Shown here: one piece after another, positions 22,433 to 34,164 of the stretch
Position numbering within the stretch: position 1 is the stretch's first letter
Layout: every line of letters begins with the position of its first letter
Assembly: GCA_024305745.1 (NCBI GenBank)
Contig: JAHRBS010000004.1
Coordinates: forward strand, 3,410,001 to 3,474,000
Length of the DNA: 64,000 bases
Direction of reading: 5' to 3'
Source: Polyporus tsugae
Lineage: Eukaryota; Basidiomycota; Agaricomycetes; Polyporales; Polyporaceae
Made by a program: the position numbers and the translations under genes
The notes under the pieces: generated by a model
Told to the model about the DNA's origin: nothing
The model's input: only the letters and a program-made list of their open reading frames with translations
Database searches by the model: none

Positions 22433-25214
22433 TCAGAACCCCGCGAGCTCGAGCCCTTTCCGAATATCGGTATGTTGTACCTCAGCTTGCTGAATCTCCT
22501 GGCTCCTCATCCAGAAGGAGCCCTGGTCCTTCTCCCCCGCGAGCGCCGCGTTCGTCTCGATGCACGCGATCGTCGCCACGTCCTCCGCAAACGCGTATGG
22601 TCTCTGCTGGTGGCGCAGCATCGCGTCGATCGCCTCCCACCACTTCTCGCACTTGGCGAAGTGGATGAGCGACACCGTCGTCCCCAGGGGCGACGAGCTG
22701 GACGCGACGAGGATGTTGTCCGGCTGGTGCTCGTTCGCGAGCTGCATGTCCGACAGGTACATGCCGACGTACGGGATGCACGGCCCATCAGCGGACCGCT
22801 GGAAGAGGCGGTACGCAGAGAAATTGCCTGACGCCTCGTGGTACTTCGCGAGCTGCTCGAGCTGCGCCCGCTTGTTGACGTGCGCCCATGTGAGGTGGAG
22901 ACGGGTCACGACGGAAGCCGACAGCGCGCCTACGATAGCGTGCATGGACGCGTAGTTGTGCAGAGTCTTGCATTTCTGGGACCCAAAACGGACGAGGTGA
23001 GCACGTCTGAACAAGGACGGGTTGCTGATTGTCTGTCGCTCACCTCGGCCACCTTGATCCAGAAGTCGATCGTTTCGGCGCGCTTGCCCAGACCCTCCAC
23101 GTTCAATATGCTCATCTTGACCCAGCCGCCGAGCTTGTCGTGGAACGCGCGGAAAGCGACGAGGTTCTTGACGGTGGTCCCGGTCTGGGACTTCACCCAG
23201 CTCATACATTCCTGCGGCCGAATCTTCGAGTACTGCCGTTGCTCGTACATGCACAGATGCTCCGCGAAGAAGAGCGGGTCCATGCGCACAAGATCGCCTT
23301 TCCCGTCCTTCCCTTTCTTAGCCCGCTTGGTGACAGCTGAGACAGGTGTGGGAGGGATGCCTGAGATCTAGTAAAGGCGTTAGAGAGTGCATATATGCAG
23401 CCCAAACCGATACGTACATAGCGCTCGAGCGATTTGAGGACGTCGCGGGCAATAGCCGCAAGTGGGGCAGGGGACACGACAGAAGAAACGAAGTCGACGA
23501 CTCGGCGGGCGAGGTAGGGGTCGTCTTGGAGCAGACCGAACTGGTCGTTCCAAACTTGGAGGACGGTCAGAACACGCCGGCGGTTGGGCATCAACCTTTT
23601 CTCCTTCCACTGTTCTAGCTCCTTCAAGCCGAGATCGGTAGGAGTGTTGAGATTGAATTGCGCGACCAGGAGATCGAAGATTTCCTCGGCGCTGGCGAAG
23701 GACTTGTACGTGGTCAAGAAGGCTTGTCGATACCTTGTCTCCTGCATCGGCTCTAACACAGCAGCTCAGCATTGCTGAACAAATGGCACAAAGACAAACC
23801 CGCTTACTCGAGAACTCTACAGTTAACCGCTCCACCAACGCACAGAGGGTTCCCACCGATACACTTCCATCTGGCGAGAGCTGGATTTCGTGCTCCGCAT
23901 TGTATGTCGGTCGCAAGTACCAGATGCCCTGTGAGAGCTTGGCGTCGTGGAAAGCCTGAGCCGCGTCCTCGCCAGTAATCTGGCGGACTTTATCGCTGCG
24001 GTTACTAGCGACCTTGTTGGGGCGGGTAAAGGCATCAAACGTCTCCGCCACAACGGGACTTGCAATGAGGTTGTCAAGCTCCTCGAGGTTGTGTGCCTCG
24101 AAAAGGGTCGTCAGACGGTGGAGCGAAGACTGGTCGTCGATTAGGAGAGGGCGACGGCGTAGATGCCGGGCGGAAGAGGGGTTTGCGGACTCAGAGTGGG
24201 ACCTTTGATGATCTGAGGGCGGCGCCTCTACGTTGGGGAGAGACATGCTGCGTCTGCGTGGAGTCCTAGGAGTGTTGGGGAGCGACTGATCGCCTGAAGG
24301 CGCGGGGGGAAGGTTGATAATCTGTTCCATCGCAGCGGCCAGTCCCTCAATCGACCGAGGAGAGTCTGCGATTGGATGGCCATCTGGGACCAGGGGGGAT
24401 TGGAGCGGACGTCGACGTGAACGGGAGCCCTTGCGCGACATAATGCTCTCCGTCGGGGACAGCTCTGACTCTATGTCCAGGAAGTTGGCATCGATGCCTT
24501 CGTGAGGGGGGACGAGAGGGCTGAATATGCTCGGAGCTCCGGGGGAATTCTGTTCTGAGCTGAGCTGCAGGATAGGGACCTAACACACTGTTAGTCTGGC
24601 TCTCGCATGGAGAGTGTAAGACGGACCTTTTCGCCGTTGACCAAGGGCATCCAGTCGTACCCGCGATGCTCCCCATCAGCACTGACCGCAAACGGGTCGG
24701 TGAACAACTCGGGGGAACCATGAATCCTATCGTGATCGTCATGGTAGATTGCGACGTTGCCTCCAGCGCCCCTCAGCTTGTCAGCGAGAGCGTCGGAGAT
24801 GGGTTCAACGAATGCGCTTGGGATCCAGCCGACTTTATTGTCGTCTAGACGAATGGCAGCCCACCATCCCTGCAGAGCATGAGCCAACCTCCATTCAAAC
24901 GCCGGAGCAAGGAGACTTACCGTGTCCTCCTTCTTCACGACATCCAATATGTCATTTCTGCGGAAGGAGAGTTGGTCGCTGTCTTCAGCGTCGTAGTTGT
25001 ACAAGCATAGGACGTAGAAAAGTTCGGTAGAAGACGTCGGCGTTGCCGTGTCGGGATTAGAAGAGGTCGCCAGACTTGTATTAAGCCCTGCGGACGCGGA
25101 AGAGGTGGGTGTAGGAAGGGGCGTGGGGTGCTCGTCGGTCAATGGATTGGGGTCTATCCAGAGTTGGGGACGAAGACCTCCGCGCCGGGATGGTTTTCGA
25201 TACAAGACAGCCAT
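22433..25214 (-). CDS. CDC25: Ras guanine nucleotide exchange factor with SH3 domain (Cdc25 type)
   Basis: Six exons: 25214..24921, 24869..24627, 24579..23808, 23752..23418, 23367..23044, 22975..22433; 2511 nt, 836 residues. Order: an N-terminal SH3 domain (about 64-125: FYVLCLYNYDAEDSDQLSF..., then GWWAAIRLDDNKVGWIPSAF); a Ser/Arg-rich linker with basic stretches; a RasGEF N-terminal domain (VGTLCALVERLTVEF..., RQAFLTTYKSF, LKELEQWKEKR); and the catalytic RasGEF domain (FFAEHLCMYEQRQYSKIRPQE, NLVAFRAFHDKLGGWV, CKTLHNYASMHAIVGALS, LTWAHVNKRAQLEQL, CIPYVGMYLSDMQLANE). This is the architecture of yeast Cdc25/Sdc25, which loads Ras with GTP upstream of adenylate cyclase. The start is at the ATG opening MAVLYRKPSRRGG; no earlier in-frame ATG was found nearby. 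Confidence 0.92.
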
Positions 25215-26473
25215 GGAAGCGGTTGCAGCGGTCACCGCATATACAGAGACGTCGGATGGCCTGCCAGGGTGGAGAAGGAGAAGAGAGCGTGCCTAGGCAA
25301 CGAACGCAATTGAAAGATAAGTATATGAGCGCACGATACCCCGCGGAAGCAGAGTTGTACTGCGCCTTGGGCTCGACATCCGAGTAGCGACCATCACCAT
25401 CGTGATTTCCGCCTCTTCCACCTAGGCGCCCGTGTCAACTCCCTGTCCGAGTTCCCATCTAGACTCAGAGTTCCCGTTCACTGCGCTTGTCGTGCAACCT
25501 GGCCAAACTCCTGCTCTGCCTCTGTATGCCAAGTACAGACACAAACGAGTACCCGACATGATTCAAGACACCAGTGACGCTACATAAACTGTCTCAGATC
25601 GCTGCATCTCCGGCCAAGGAGGACCTCGTATGACCCGTTGTCTCACTGCAATGCAGTACTTACAGGCTGCACGCCGCCCACCACATTTGCCAGATGGCCG
25701 GTCGCTATACCTTGTTCGCCACCTGTGAAACGTCGAAAGAACACACGGCCCTCACCTTGCATCTTGAAAGTTCGGTGCATCAGCGCTGCCAGTGCACCGC
25801 GGCGGTCACGATCAGTGCGCGCGGCGAGACGGCGTACTCGACTCGTACTCGTGGGAGGGACACGGATAATAAATGGTCCGGACAGAGGCCACAGGGTCTG
25901 GGCGAAGACACGGATGGTAACCCATGGACTGACAAGTCAGTCGCGAGGCTGCGAGCCAATGATTGGGTTGTAAGAAAGTTGAGACCTCTGTGCTCTCATA
26001 GACGCTTCCCAGCCTTTGCCCCCCGTGTTTGTCGTTTCCCATTCTCAATGCAGGCCGGTGCTGGTTACAATCCCAGAAGCGGTATTCCGGCAGACTGTGG
26101 TCAGTGGTCGGCAAAGTTTCGGACGATAGACGTCCACTTCGTTTGCGACGACGACCGGTGCCGCAAAGATGGCAAGGATGTCGGATTGATTGCGAAGTAG
26201 GGCTTTTCGTAACCAATGCTACGTGCACGCGTGTATGCCCAACAATACCCAACACTGCAACATACACGTATCAAAGACGTCCAAACCTCAGGCCTCATGA
26301 ACTGCATATTCTAACTTGAATTGCCATATAAGTTCCTACTATTGGCGCCAGAGATATTGGAGCAGGCCCGGCTAGCCCGGGCCGCGGTTAGCTTCCCCAA
26401 GCAGGCGCCCACGTCCTTGCATTCCGTCCACGAGCTCAGCTCACTCCATCCCGACGAGCTACGACACCACACA
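25215..26473. promoter_or_regulatory. Divergent intergenic region, RasGEF / IST1
   Basis: 1259 bp between divergent start codons, so it should contain both promoters. A 168-codon open frame at 25694-26200 (+) starts with ATG but shows no recognisable domain, and competing frames are open on both strands. I do not call it a gene. Confidence 0.4.
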
Positions 26474-27796
26474 ATGGTCCCCTGGAATACAGCCAAGGCA
26501 AAGGTACGATACTTGGATAGTCGTCGCTCCTACTGCTGAGACGCCGGGTGTTTACAGGTTCAACTTCGGTACCGATCTCCGCAGCTTGACTCTTGGCTTG
26601 TTCTTATCCAACTCCTCTCAGGTTAGGCATCCAGAGGCTACGTACCCTCCAGGAGAAAAAGAATGCCCAAGCCAAGGCCTCGCGGAGAGACATCGCGCTC
26701 GTGCTCGAGAAGGGGAGGATAGAGACGGCCCGCATCAAGACCGAGAACAGTGAGTGTCTCCCATCGTACCGCAGCTGCCGAGTGGTTGCGCGAACATGCC
26801 ACAGTGATCCATGAAGATATTTACGTCGAGCTGCTCGAGCTCTTGGAGCTCTACTGCGAGCTTCTCATCGCACGATTCGGCCTCCTGGACCAAAGGTGAG
26901 TCAGCGTCCCACATCTCCGCGCCCTATTTACCCATCCCTCCTTCCGCAACTTCCCGCAGCACACGCGAGCCAGATCCCGGGGTTAGCGAGGGCGTGTGCG
27001 CGATCATCTATGCCGCACCGAGGACGGAACTGAAGGGTGAGCCGGTGCGCGCGCGCGTGACGACGAGGATTGCCAAATCTGAGCGTGATCGCAGAGCTGC
27101 ACGTCCTCCGGGACATCCTCATGCACAAATACGGCCGGGAGTTTTCCGTGGCGGTGATGGAGAACCGCGATGGTTGCGTTAGCGAGCGGGTATGGCCCGC
27201 CCTTCTGCGCCCGCGCAACCTACGCTGACGTGCCACGACCCGTGGCGGCCAGGTCACCCGGAAACTGGACGTTTCTACCCCCTCGGACGCTCTCGTCGAC
27301 GGGTACCTCTCCGAGATCGCAAAGGGCTACGGCGTGCCGTGGTCGCCCTCGAAGCCGGCTGCCGCCGCCGCCGATGTCAATGATGACAACGCAGAAGGAG
27401 GCGTGAAGGTGCGTCTTCCAGGCTAGCCCAAGCACACGTACGGTCTAGTACGTCACGCACACGTCTAATCCGTGTCTGTCTTCTCCATCGTGCGACTACG
27501 AATAGGAGGCGGTAAGGGAGAAGGAGAAAGTCTTGGACGGGGGCCCCGCCTCGCCTCGCCTTCTGGACGCAGCAGCAATATCGGCGGAAGCAAGGAGCGC
27601 GGGAGTGCGGACGCCCAAGCTCCCGGAAATCCCGGCTGAGGAGGAGGCGCCGCGCCGCAGCGAAGAGAAGAGCGAGAAGGAAGAGAAAGCGGGCTCCTTG
27701 AACGCTACGCCTGCGGATCCTCCTACGAAGAAGAACGGGGAAGAAGACGAGTTCGCGGCCCTCGCTAAGCGGTTTGAGGCGCTCAAGAAACGGTAG
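26474..27796 (+). CDS. IST1: IST1, ESCRT-III-associated protein
   Basis: Eight exons: 26474..26503, 26558..26568, 26622..26749, 26805..26895, 26960..27036, 27095..27189, 27253..27408, 27506..27796; 879 nt, 292 residues. The start MVPWNTAKAKVQLRLGIQRLRTLQEKK is followed by KASRRDIALVLEKGRIETARIKTEN, IHEDIYVELLELLELYCELLIARFGLLDQ and LHVLRDILMHKYGREFS. These are the conserved helices of the IST1 core. IST1 works with Did2/CHMP1 to control Vps4 and ESCRT-III assembly in multivesicular body sorting and cytokinesis. Exon 2 is only 11 nt (VQLR region) yet is needed for both frame and conservation. The tail is Glu/Lys/Pro/Ala-rich and ends EFAALAKRFEALKKR, likely a MIT-interacting motif (E-F-x-x-L-x-x-R-F-x-x-L-K). 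The assignment is secure. Confidence 0.94.
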
Positions 27797-28455
27797 TGCG
27801 AAGAGTGTCAATGTCATGGTCGCTGGGAAGCGGACTCGGAGTGCTGCAGGAAATCGAGATACCGCGTACCGTAAGTATATGTAAGAATGTAAACTACGGC
27901 GTTCACTCATTGTCTGCAGCGGCAACGTGGTCTGTCGTGTTCGTTGACCCTTTCATTGCGTCAAGCTTCAGTTACTCAGAAGACGACCTGTCTTCCAAGG
28001 TCTTCGACCATCCCTCTGACCCGATCTTATGAGTCGGGGAACCCCGTTGACGCCTTAATCATGTCCGCTTAACGACATAGGAGTCTAAGAACTGGTTCTA
28101 GTGATCTGTAGTCCTGCATTCCTCAAGGAAAATTGGTAGGCCCCATATGGTTAGAATCAGAGATTGGGATGGACTTGGAAAGTGTTTATCTTGGCACGGG
28201 ACACTAGTACTTGCCCGCACGAGTTATGAGGTTGGCTAGAGCGTAGGTGGGAACTGGCTGCATCATCATGTCTCGGCCCTGTGAATCCGCGGACGCTATG
28301 TATCCCACATGTCATACGAGGAGTCTCCGCTCATCATGACCATGCAATAGAGGTCTTGTGACGGTCCTTTATGGTGTAGCATTGCTAATTTCGCGTCGAT
28401 TATGACATCCAAATTACTATACATTGGCTCCGGAGACTAACAGCAATACTAAGAA

Positions 28456-28474
28456 CCCCCCCCCCCCCCCCCCC
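28456..28474 (+). repeat. Homopolymer tract, 19 cytosines
   Basis: An uninterrupted run of 19 C residues in non-coding DNA. Such tracts are prone to length error in sequencing and to slippage in cells, so the exact count is uncertain. Confidence 0.9.
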
Positions 28475-30829
28475 GCGAGCAATATGCATATGTCAGAACC
28501 TGGCGGAGAGTGTCTACCTCGATAGCTACCGCGAGCGCTCGTCACACTGATATTGATACCGACGAGAAGCCCTCTCACAGATTGAGCTTGCGGTCGGGTC
28601 TGGTACACATATCCAAGAACACAAATATTACGCCTGTGCGACCTAGTCTAACGCCTAAATTGCGAGGGGAGGGTTACCGCGCTTGTTGCCGTTGAGTGCC
28701 ATAAATTGAGACCCTGGAAGAAGCTTGAGAAGGACGTACTACTTCCACCAGTCGCACGACTTTGTTTGCCGCGGATTATGACGGGCGACGCAACTACCAC
28801 CGCCGACGAGCGCACCTTCGGGTGCACTTGACAACCGTGGTGCTGTGGTGGAAACAGGGACGGGTCTTGAAAAGACGTCATGCGATTTCCTCCAGGGTAA
28901 TTGCGAGCGACCCGGTATGGGCGGAAACTCACAGGAGGTGGGAGACGGGGATGCTCTATGTGCTCTCTCGGCACCGTTCTATACAGCGACCGGACGCCTC
29001 GCCCCCTGCTTGAATGGGCCGGCAAGGTTACGAAGCACGAACCCCGGAGGGCACACACAGCGCGCTGCCGAAGGTTGTGTAAGTATTAACTCCACGCGGC
29101 CCCGGCAGAGTCGCTCTCCCGGGATCACATCGATGACAACTCACGCTGGAGAATGATTCCGAGCGAACTCTAGCAATATCGCCATGAATTGGACAGTCGA
29201 ATGTGCTGATGCGGTTGAATGGGAACGCATGTCAGGGGTAGCAGGGCCTCGCTCAGGCTTCGCAACGGATGACGCGCATGATGTAAAGTGCAAGGACGCC
29301 TTCAAAGGTGTGGGAGTCGTCGACGAGCGCATAGATGGAGGCATGCAGCACGTATCCACGAGGGAAGACGGGGCTGTGGTCTTGGGAAATACACAGGGTC
29401 GGCCTTGTCGAATTGTCTTGTTACTTCTCACTGCGTATTGAGCCACACATGCATGGCTCTGTAAGTGAGCGGAAACACAAGATTCGCGAGCGCCATTGAG
29501 CACGTACCGATCACATTTCAACCATCCGCATGGGCAGAGAAGGACGCGCTGGCTGGGAACGACCGCCAGGAACGCTTGCCTCATTTGTGGGCGACAGTTT
29601 AGACACACTGACAGACATCGCGTGCTCAGCTGAAAACGTGAGCGGGGTATTTCCGGGGCCTGTGGGTTGAGGAGCATCGATCAGCACCCCATAGGCACCC
29701 GGGCGCGCGTCGTGCCAACAAACCTAGTCGGAGGCCAGCATTACGACCCCACTGGATCACTTCCTCCGACCGACCGGACGAGGCGTCCGATTGGGTTATT
29801 ATAGGCCATAAGAAGGCGACGAGTACTTGAACAGGCGCAACGACATCGCCCGTGATTCCGCGTGGAATGACGAGAAGTGAGCAACGTCGACATGGCTTCC
29901 CATCCCCGATTCTGCGCCGTGCCGGGAGACGGCGCCCGAGATATCGTCGGCAGTGGCGGAATGAGGATACCGCTTTGCCGCGCCATGCTTGCAGCGACGC
30001 TTCGGAGAGGACCGAGAGGTGTTGTCGAGCGGCGCGAGGGGAGAGCACCTGGAAATTGGCAGCACATGAAGGTCAGCTGGTGCGGGCCAAGAACGACGTG
30101 GAAAAAACATTCGAACTCTAGATGGGCGGCGGAAACTTGGGTGAAGGGATGATGGACATAATGTAGCGCGTAGATAAAAGGGAAGACGAAGACGTATGCG
30201 GAAGAGTGGTCCCGACCTCGACCTCCAAACGTATTTCCGCCTGACAAAATGAGGCGCGGGTGCTCTAATGCAGGATGAAAGCCTCCGCCCACCACGAGGC
30301 CGTAGAAGATCCGTGCTCCGCCGAGGTTGTGGACACCAGAGTCCACATTAGTGGATGGAGCTGCTGCTGCAGACACTATACGAACAAGATCGAAGACATA
30401 AAAATGTCGAAATCGCGGCGGGCGGATGGCGGGCTTTGGATGTCGCTGGAAGCCAGTGAGTGAGTGGAGTGAGTACGTGGGGAAAAAGAACCACGAACCG
30501 ACGGTGAAGTCGGGACGTTGGTGGACCGCCAGAAGGAGAGAGCTAGTGGGCTGCATGTGGTGGAAGACGTGGACGGGGAGCGGAGGGGGACTGCCAGGAT
30601 AAGCCGGGGTGCGGCCTAAGTCGCTCTTCCAGACCGTCGGACTGATTGAGGTGGTCGGAAGCTCTCCATATATGGTAATCGCCTGCAAGCCTGTCACGCC
30701 AGCCGTCACGCATCGGGGAACGGAGATGGTCGATTGAGCCAATCGGTACGGCGCACGTGAGTGTCCGATTCGTGCGGGTTTTCGGTGTCGCTCATCTCCT
30801 CCGCCGTTGATCATGAAAGGTGTCCGTGG

Positions 30830-30841
30830 CCAATATATATA
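30830..30841 (+). promoter_or_regulatory. CCAAT box fused to TATA box
   Basis: CCAAT at 30830-30834 runs directly into TATATATA (30834-30841), 56-68 bp before the methyltransferase ATG at 30898. TATA position fits a core promoter; a CCAAT box normally lies further upstream, so it may be incidental. Confidence 0.55.
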
Positions 30842-30897
30842 CAATCCCCCTCCGCGTTCGCTCGCAGCCTTCACGCACCCTGCTCGCTAGCCCGCTC

Positions 30898-32439
30898 ATG
30901 TCTCGTGTGGACCCACTCCATTATTCCATGCCTTCATCGTACAGCCACCCACACGACGACGATATGGAGGATGATGCTTACTCCGTCATCTCCGCCGACT
31001 CCACTGGAAGTATGCTGTATACCACTACTTCCTCCTCGGCAACATCACACGATTGGGAGATGCGCTCTGCGTCCCCCGCGCCCTCAACATACTCCATGAC
31101 AAGTTCATTACGTGCTGCATCCTATATCCGCGAATACGGACGTGGGATCAACAATTACTCTGAAGTCTATCGTCTGCCGGCGGATGAGGAGGAGTTTGAG
31201 CGGCTAGGTAGGCGCTTTTACCGCTCTCTTGCCATCCGTTATTCACATCGTGCGCAGACCATCAGCATGTCATGTTCATGGAGGTCATGGGGAGGTATCC
31301 ACCATCCATACCAGAGATTCTTGCAGACGACACGCCGGGTGTGACAAAGACCTGCGTTGATTTTGGGTGCGGAAGTGGCAGTTGGTACGCGCGCACTATA
31401 CCCACCGAGTGCCGTACCTTATTCTTCTGTTTCTAGGATACTCGACGTCGCGCGAGACTTCCCACATTGCAGCGCGGTCGCAGTCGATCTAGTTCCCATG
31501 CAAGACATGTGAGTGTCCGTCCTCGTCTGGCCTGGACGCAGTCATTGAGTATTTTCGCAGAAACATGCCTCCTAATTGCCGGTACGCATTCTGCTATGTA
31601 CCGTCCAGAGTCGCCGGCTCATGAGCGTGGACAGGAGTGAGGTGGACGACATCAACCTGGGGCTGCAGCACTTTTATGGGGAGTTCAATGTCGCGCACGC
31701 ACGGCTGGTCTCGTCTGGGGTACGTGCTCATTTTATTATTATGCTCTTAATTCTTTCACGTCTCGGCTCCGGAGACGCTCAGACCTCAGATCTGATCAAA
31801 TCTCATTTGCAATCTCCGTCATACATTGTTTGCCGCGTTTGGACATGTGCTTACGGGATCTTAGATCCGCGACTACAAGGGTCTGATCGACGAGATGGTG
31901 CAGACCCTGCGTCCCCGGGGTCTCCTCCAAGTCGTCGAGTTCGACTTCCGCATATACGACGACCATCATCAGCCCATCTTGCCCAGCAGGCTCCAGGAGG
32001 AAACGCCCGCCGTCGCCCGCTGGATGAACTTCGTCAACGTCGCAATCGAACAGCGCGGCGGTGAGCCTGATGCTGCCAACCATCTCCACCAATGGGTATC
32101 CGCCCATCCAGACCTCGAGGAAGCTGTCTATCGCGAATTCTGGTTCCAAACCTCTCCCTGGAAGCGATCGAACGAACCCGACGCCTCGCGTGACAATCGG
32201 ATAGGCATGATGATGCGTGACGATATCCTCGTGCGTAACGTCGGCCTGAATCCAATGAACATGACCTCTGACTTTTTTCACAGGCTTTCCTTAAGTCAGG
32301 CCGGCCTCTCCTGCTCGGGAGCGCCCTCGACGCCCTGCTTATCGACGAGCTCGAAATTAACGCCGAGCGTGAGCTCTTGGAAGCGGCTGCACGGACGTAC
32401 GTTCGAGTGGAGAATGTGTATGCTCGCCGAAAAGCATAA
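30898..32439 (+). CDS. SAM-dependent methyltransferase, UMTA-like
   Basis: Seven exons: 30898..31207, 31258..31384, 31437..31508, 31561..31581, 31635..31719, 31865..32230, 32284..32439; 1137 nt, 378 residues. A Ser/Asp-rich N-terminus (about 75 residues) precedes INNYSEVYRLPADEEEFERLDHQHVMF, then motif I of class I methyltransferases (VDFGCGSGSW), the acidic end of beta-2 (AVAVDLVPMQ), a motif with VDDINLGLQHFYGEFNVAHARL, and a post-I strand LRPRGLLQVVEFD. This layout is common in the expanded basidiomycete group often labelled UMTA methyltransferases. The substrate is unknown; secondary-metabolite or protein methylation have both been proposed for relatives. Exon 4 is 21 nt. No biosynthetic core enzyme lies nearby, so cluster membership is not supported. 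The start is the ATG following the CCAAT/TATA element. Confidence 0.85.
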
Positions 32440-34164
32440 ACCAACCGAATTACTACTCCCTGACCGGGTACCTATTTGCATTATACTCTAATCGTCTAAT
32501 CACTCCGCATCGTAGTCTTCCGTCACGTACTCTGCTTTCGCCGCATAGCTTTGGGATTTATAGTCGTGTGCAAAACTCGTTGTTCTCTACTACAGTCAAA
32601 CCAATACAGGGGTCTGGTGCTGAAGCACTTTGTTGTTACTCCTTGGACGGACGTTGCATTCTTACCATACGTGTACTTAGAGATCATCATCTGCTATCGT
32701 TCGTGAATAAAAAGATGTTGTGCAAGTAGTTCGCGCGCGCGGCGCCTTACTCGTAAGCACACCACGCTTGGATCCACCGGAGCCGCAGGCAAATTTCAAG
32801 ACGACTCTGAGCTGATCAATTCGAGCCACATTAGTCTCGACAAGTCGTTCCACTAGTACTGCCGCTGCTTGAGCTCAATTTCATGAGGCGACGCTCAGCG
32901 TGACGTGTGACGCTGAGATAACGCATGCCGAGGTGCGCCGACGACTTTTTTCTTTTTAGGAAGTATCGGCGGCGAACAGCAGCGCCTGCGATGATCGGCG
33001 ACCCCGACGCAAGTTGTGCTAGTGCGCCAACAGTCGGCCAACAAGAAAGACGGTGATTCAGTAAGTACCGCACCGGTGATGCCTGGGCTGTTTAGCGAAA
33101 TGAACGCAGATGGAAAACGAGGGTTGGCCTATGATATGCACTGATATGCATGATGCATGAGTACTAGTGATCACGACGGTGCGCGGTTAGATCTTTAGAC
33201 CCAATGGGGAAGTATCTTCCCAATAAGATCCTTGAGCTCGTGCTATGCAAGGCTTAGGCTAGCGGCCTAGGACGACGGGACTGCAGGCCGCTGCAGGGCC
33301 GAAGATCCCCATCAAATTCAGCCCAAACTTGAATCCACCAACAACTGTGAGAGCGACGTGAAGCTTGAAGTGTAGGCATGGCAATGGAGTCGAGACTACC
33401 CTGGCAGAATAGCCAAGGGTCGCGAATTAACCACCCGCGTCATACACTGTCATACGAGGCCACAATACCGACAAAATTCGGGTAACATTCGATGAAGACA
33501 TTGAAGAATCTGCGAGAAAGCAAACAGACGTACGGCATCACACATGGTAGTCCAGTCACCGCAGCTTTCTGAACCCATTCACTACCAACGGCAAAGATGT
33601 CCGATAAATTCGGTGCAAAGTGGGATGGGAAACTTGAATTGCCTGGGAAGTTTGGGCGACCTCGCCTGAAACTCGTGAGAAGCGATTTTCTGCGTTTCAT
33701 GACAAGAAAATGGCTTGAAAGTGGTCGGCAATGTCAGCCCGATGGAAAACATAGACACATGTAAGTATGCGTATACATACATTTGAAACATAGGGACGGC
33801 GACTTACTTGCTAGAAACCCGGAGAGATGAGTGATATTCATCATGATACAGATTCCGGCCTTCATACGTCCAGTAGTGCATGTTATATATGCGCGACTCT
33901 TCTGGTGGAGGAAGCAACATTTGAGCAATGTTGAAGGACCCAAGGAAGATTCGCCGATACAAAACACAGGCGCTTATTGATTGTCTTCGCAGGCGCCCAT
34001 GAAGGTTCCGACTCCGCCCCCTCCGGTACCCACCGCTTCTTCAAGCTTCAAGCTTCAAGCCTCAAGCCTCAAGCCTCAAGCTCAAGTTCCACCATCCGAC
34101 GAGCGGGGTTTCAGTCAACTTCAATCGACGCCGGAAAAGTACACACCACTCCGCGGACAACGTC
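32440..34164. other. Intergenic region, methyltransferase 3' end to SKI2
   Basis: 1725 bp with no recognisable gene on either strand. The portion just before SKI2 carries the heptamer tandem repeat at 34040-34086. An ATG at 34008 (MKVPTPPPP...) opens a frame through the repeat that is different from the SKI2 frame and shows no domain. Confidence 0.4.
34040..34086 (+). repeat. Short tandem repeat of TTCAAGC/CTCAAGC
   Basis: Three TTCAAGC units, two CTCAAGC units and two shortened CTCAAG units lie head to tail, about 80-125 bp before the SKI2 start codon and probably in its 5' UTR or promoter. Confidence 0.8.

Larger units (their letters stand above)
27797..30897. other. Gene-poor intergenic region of 3.1 kb
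   Basis: Between IST1 and the methyltransferase I find no convincing gene. It holds a C19 tract (28456-28474). A 377-codon open frame at 29741-30874 (-) has no recognised domain, is rich in His/Ser/Pro/Arg, overlaps other open frames and runs through the TATA region of the downstream gene. A 178-codon frame at 29141-29677 (-) is equally unrecognised. The 3' end carries the methyltransferase core promoter. Confidence 0.4.

Noticed and set aside
25694..26200. 168-codon open frame between RasGEF and IST1
   Set aside because: Competing frames on both strands and no domain; it lies in a region expected to hold two promoters.
29741..30874. 377-codon open frame on the - strand
   Set aside because: No recognisable domain, low-information composition (His/Ser/Pro/Arg), overlaps other open frames and overlaps the methyltransferase promoter. 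GC-rich DNA gives such frames by chance.
30898..32439. Secondary-metabolite gene cluster around the methyltransferase
   Set aside because: No polyketide synthase, NRPS, terpene synthase, P450 or RiPP precursor nearby; neighbours are housekeeping genes.
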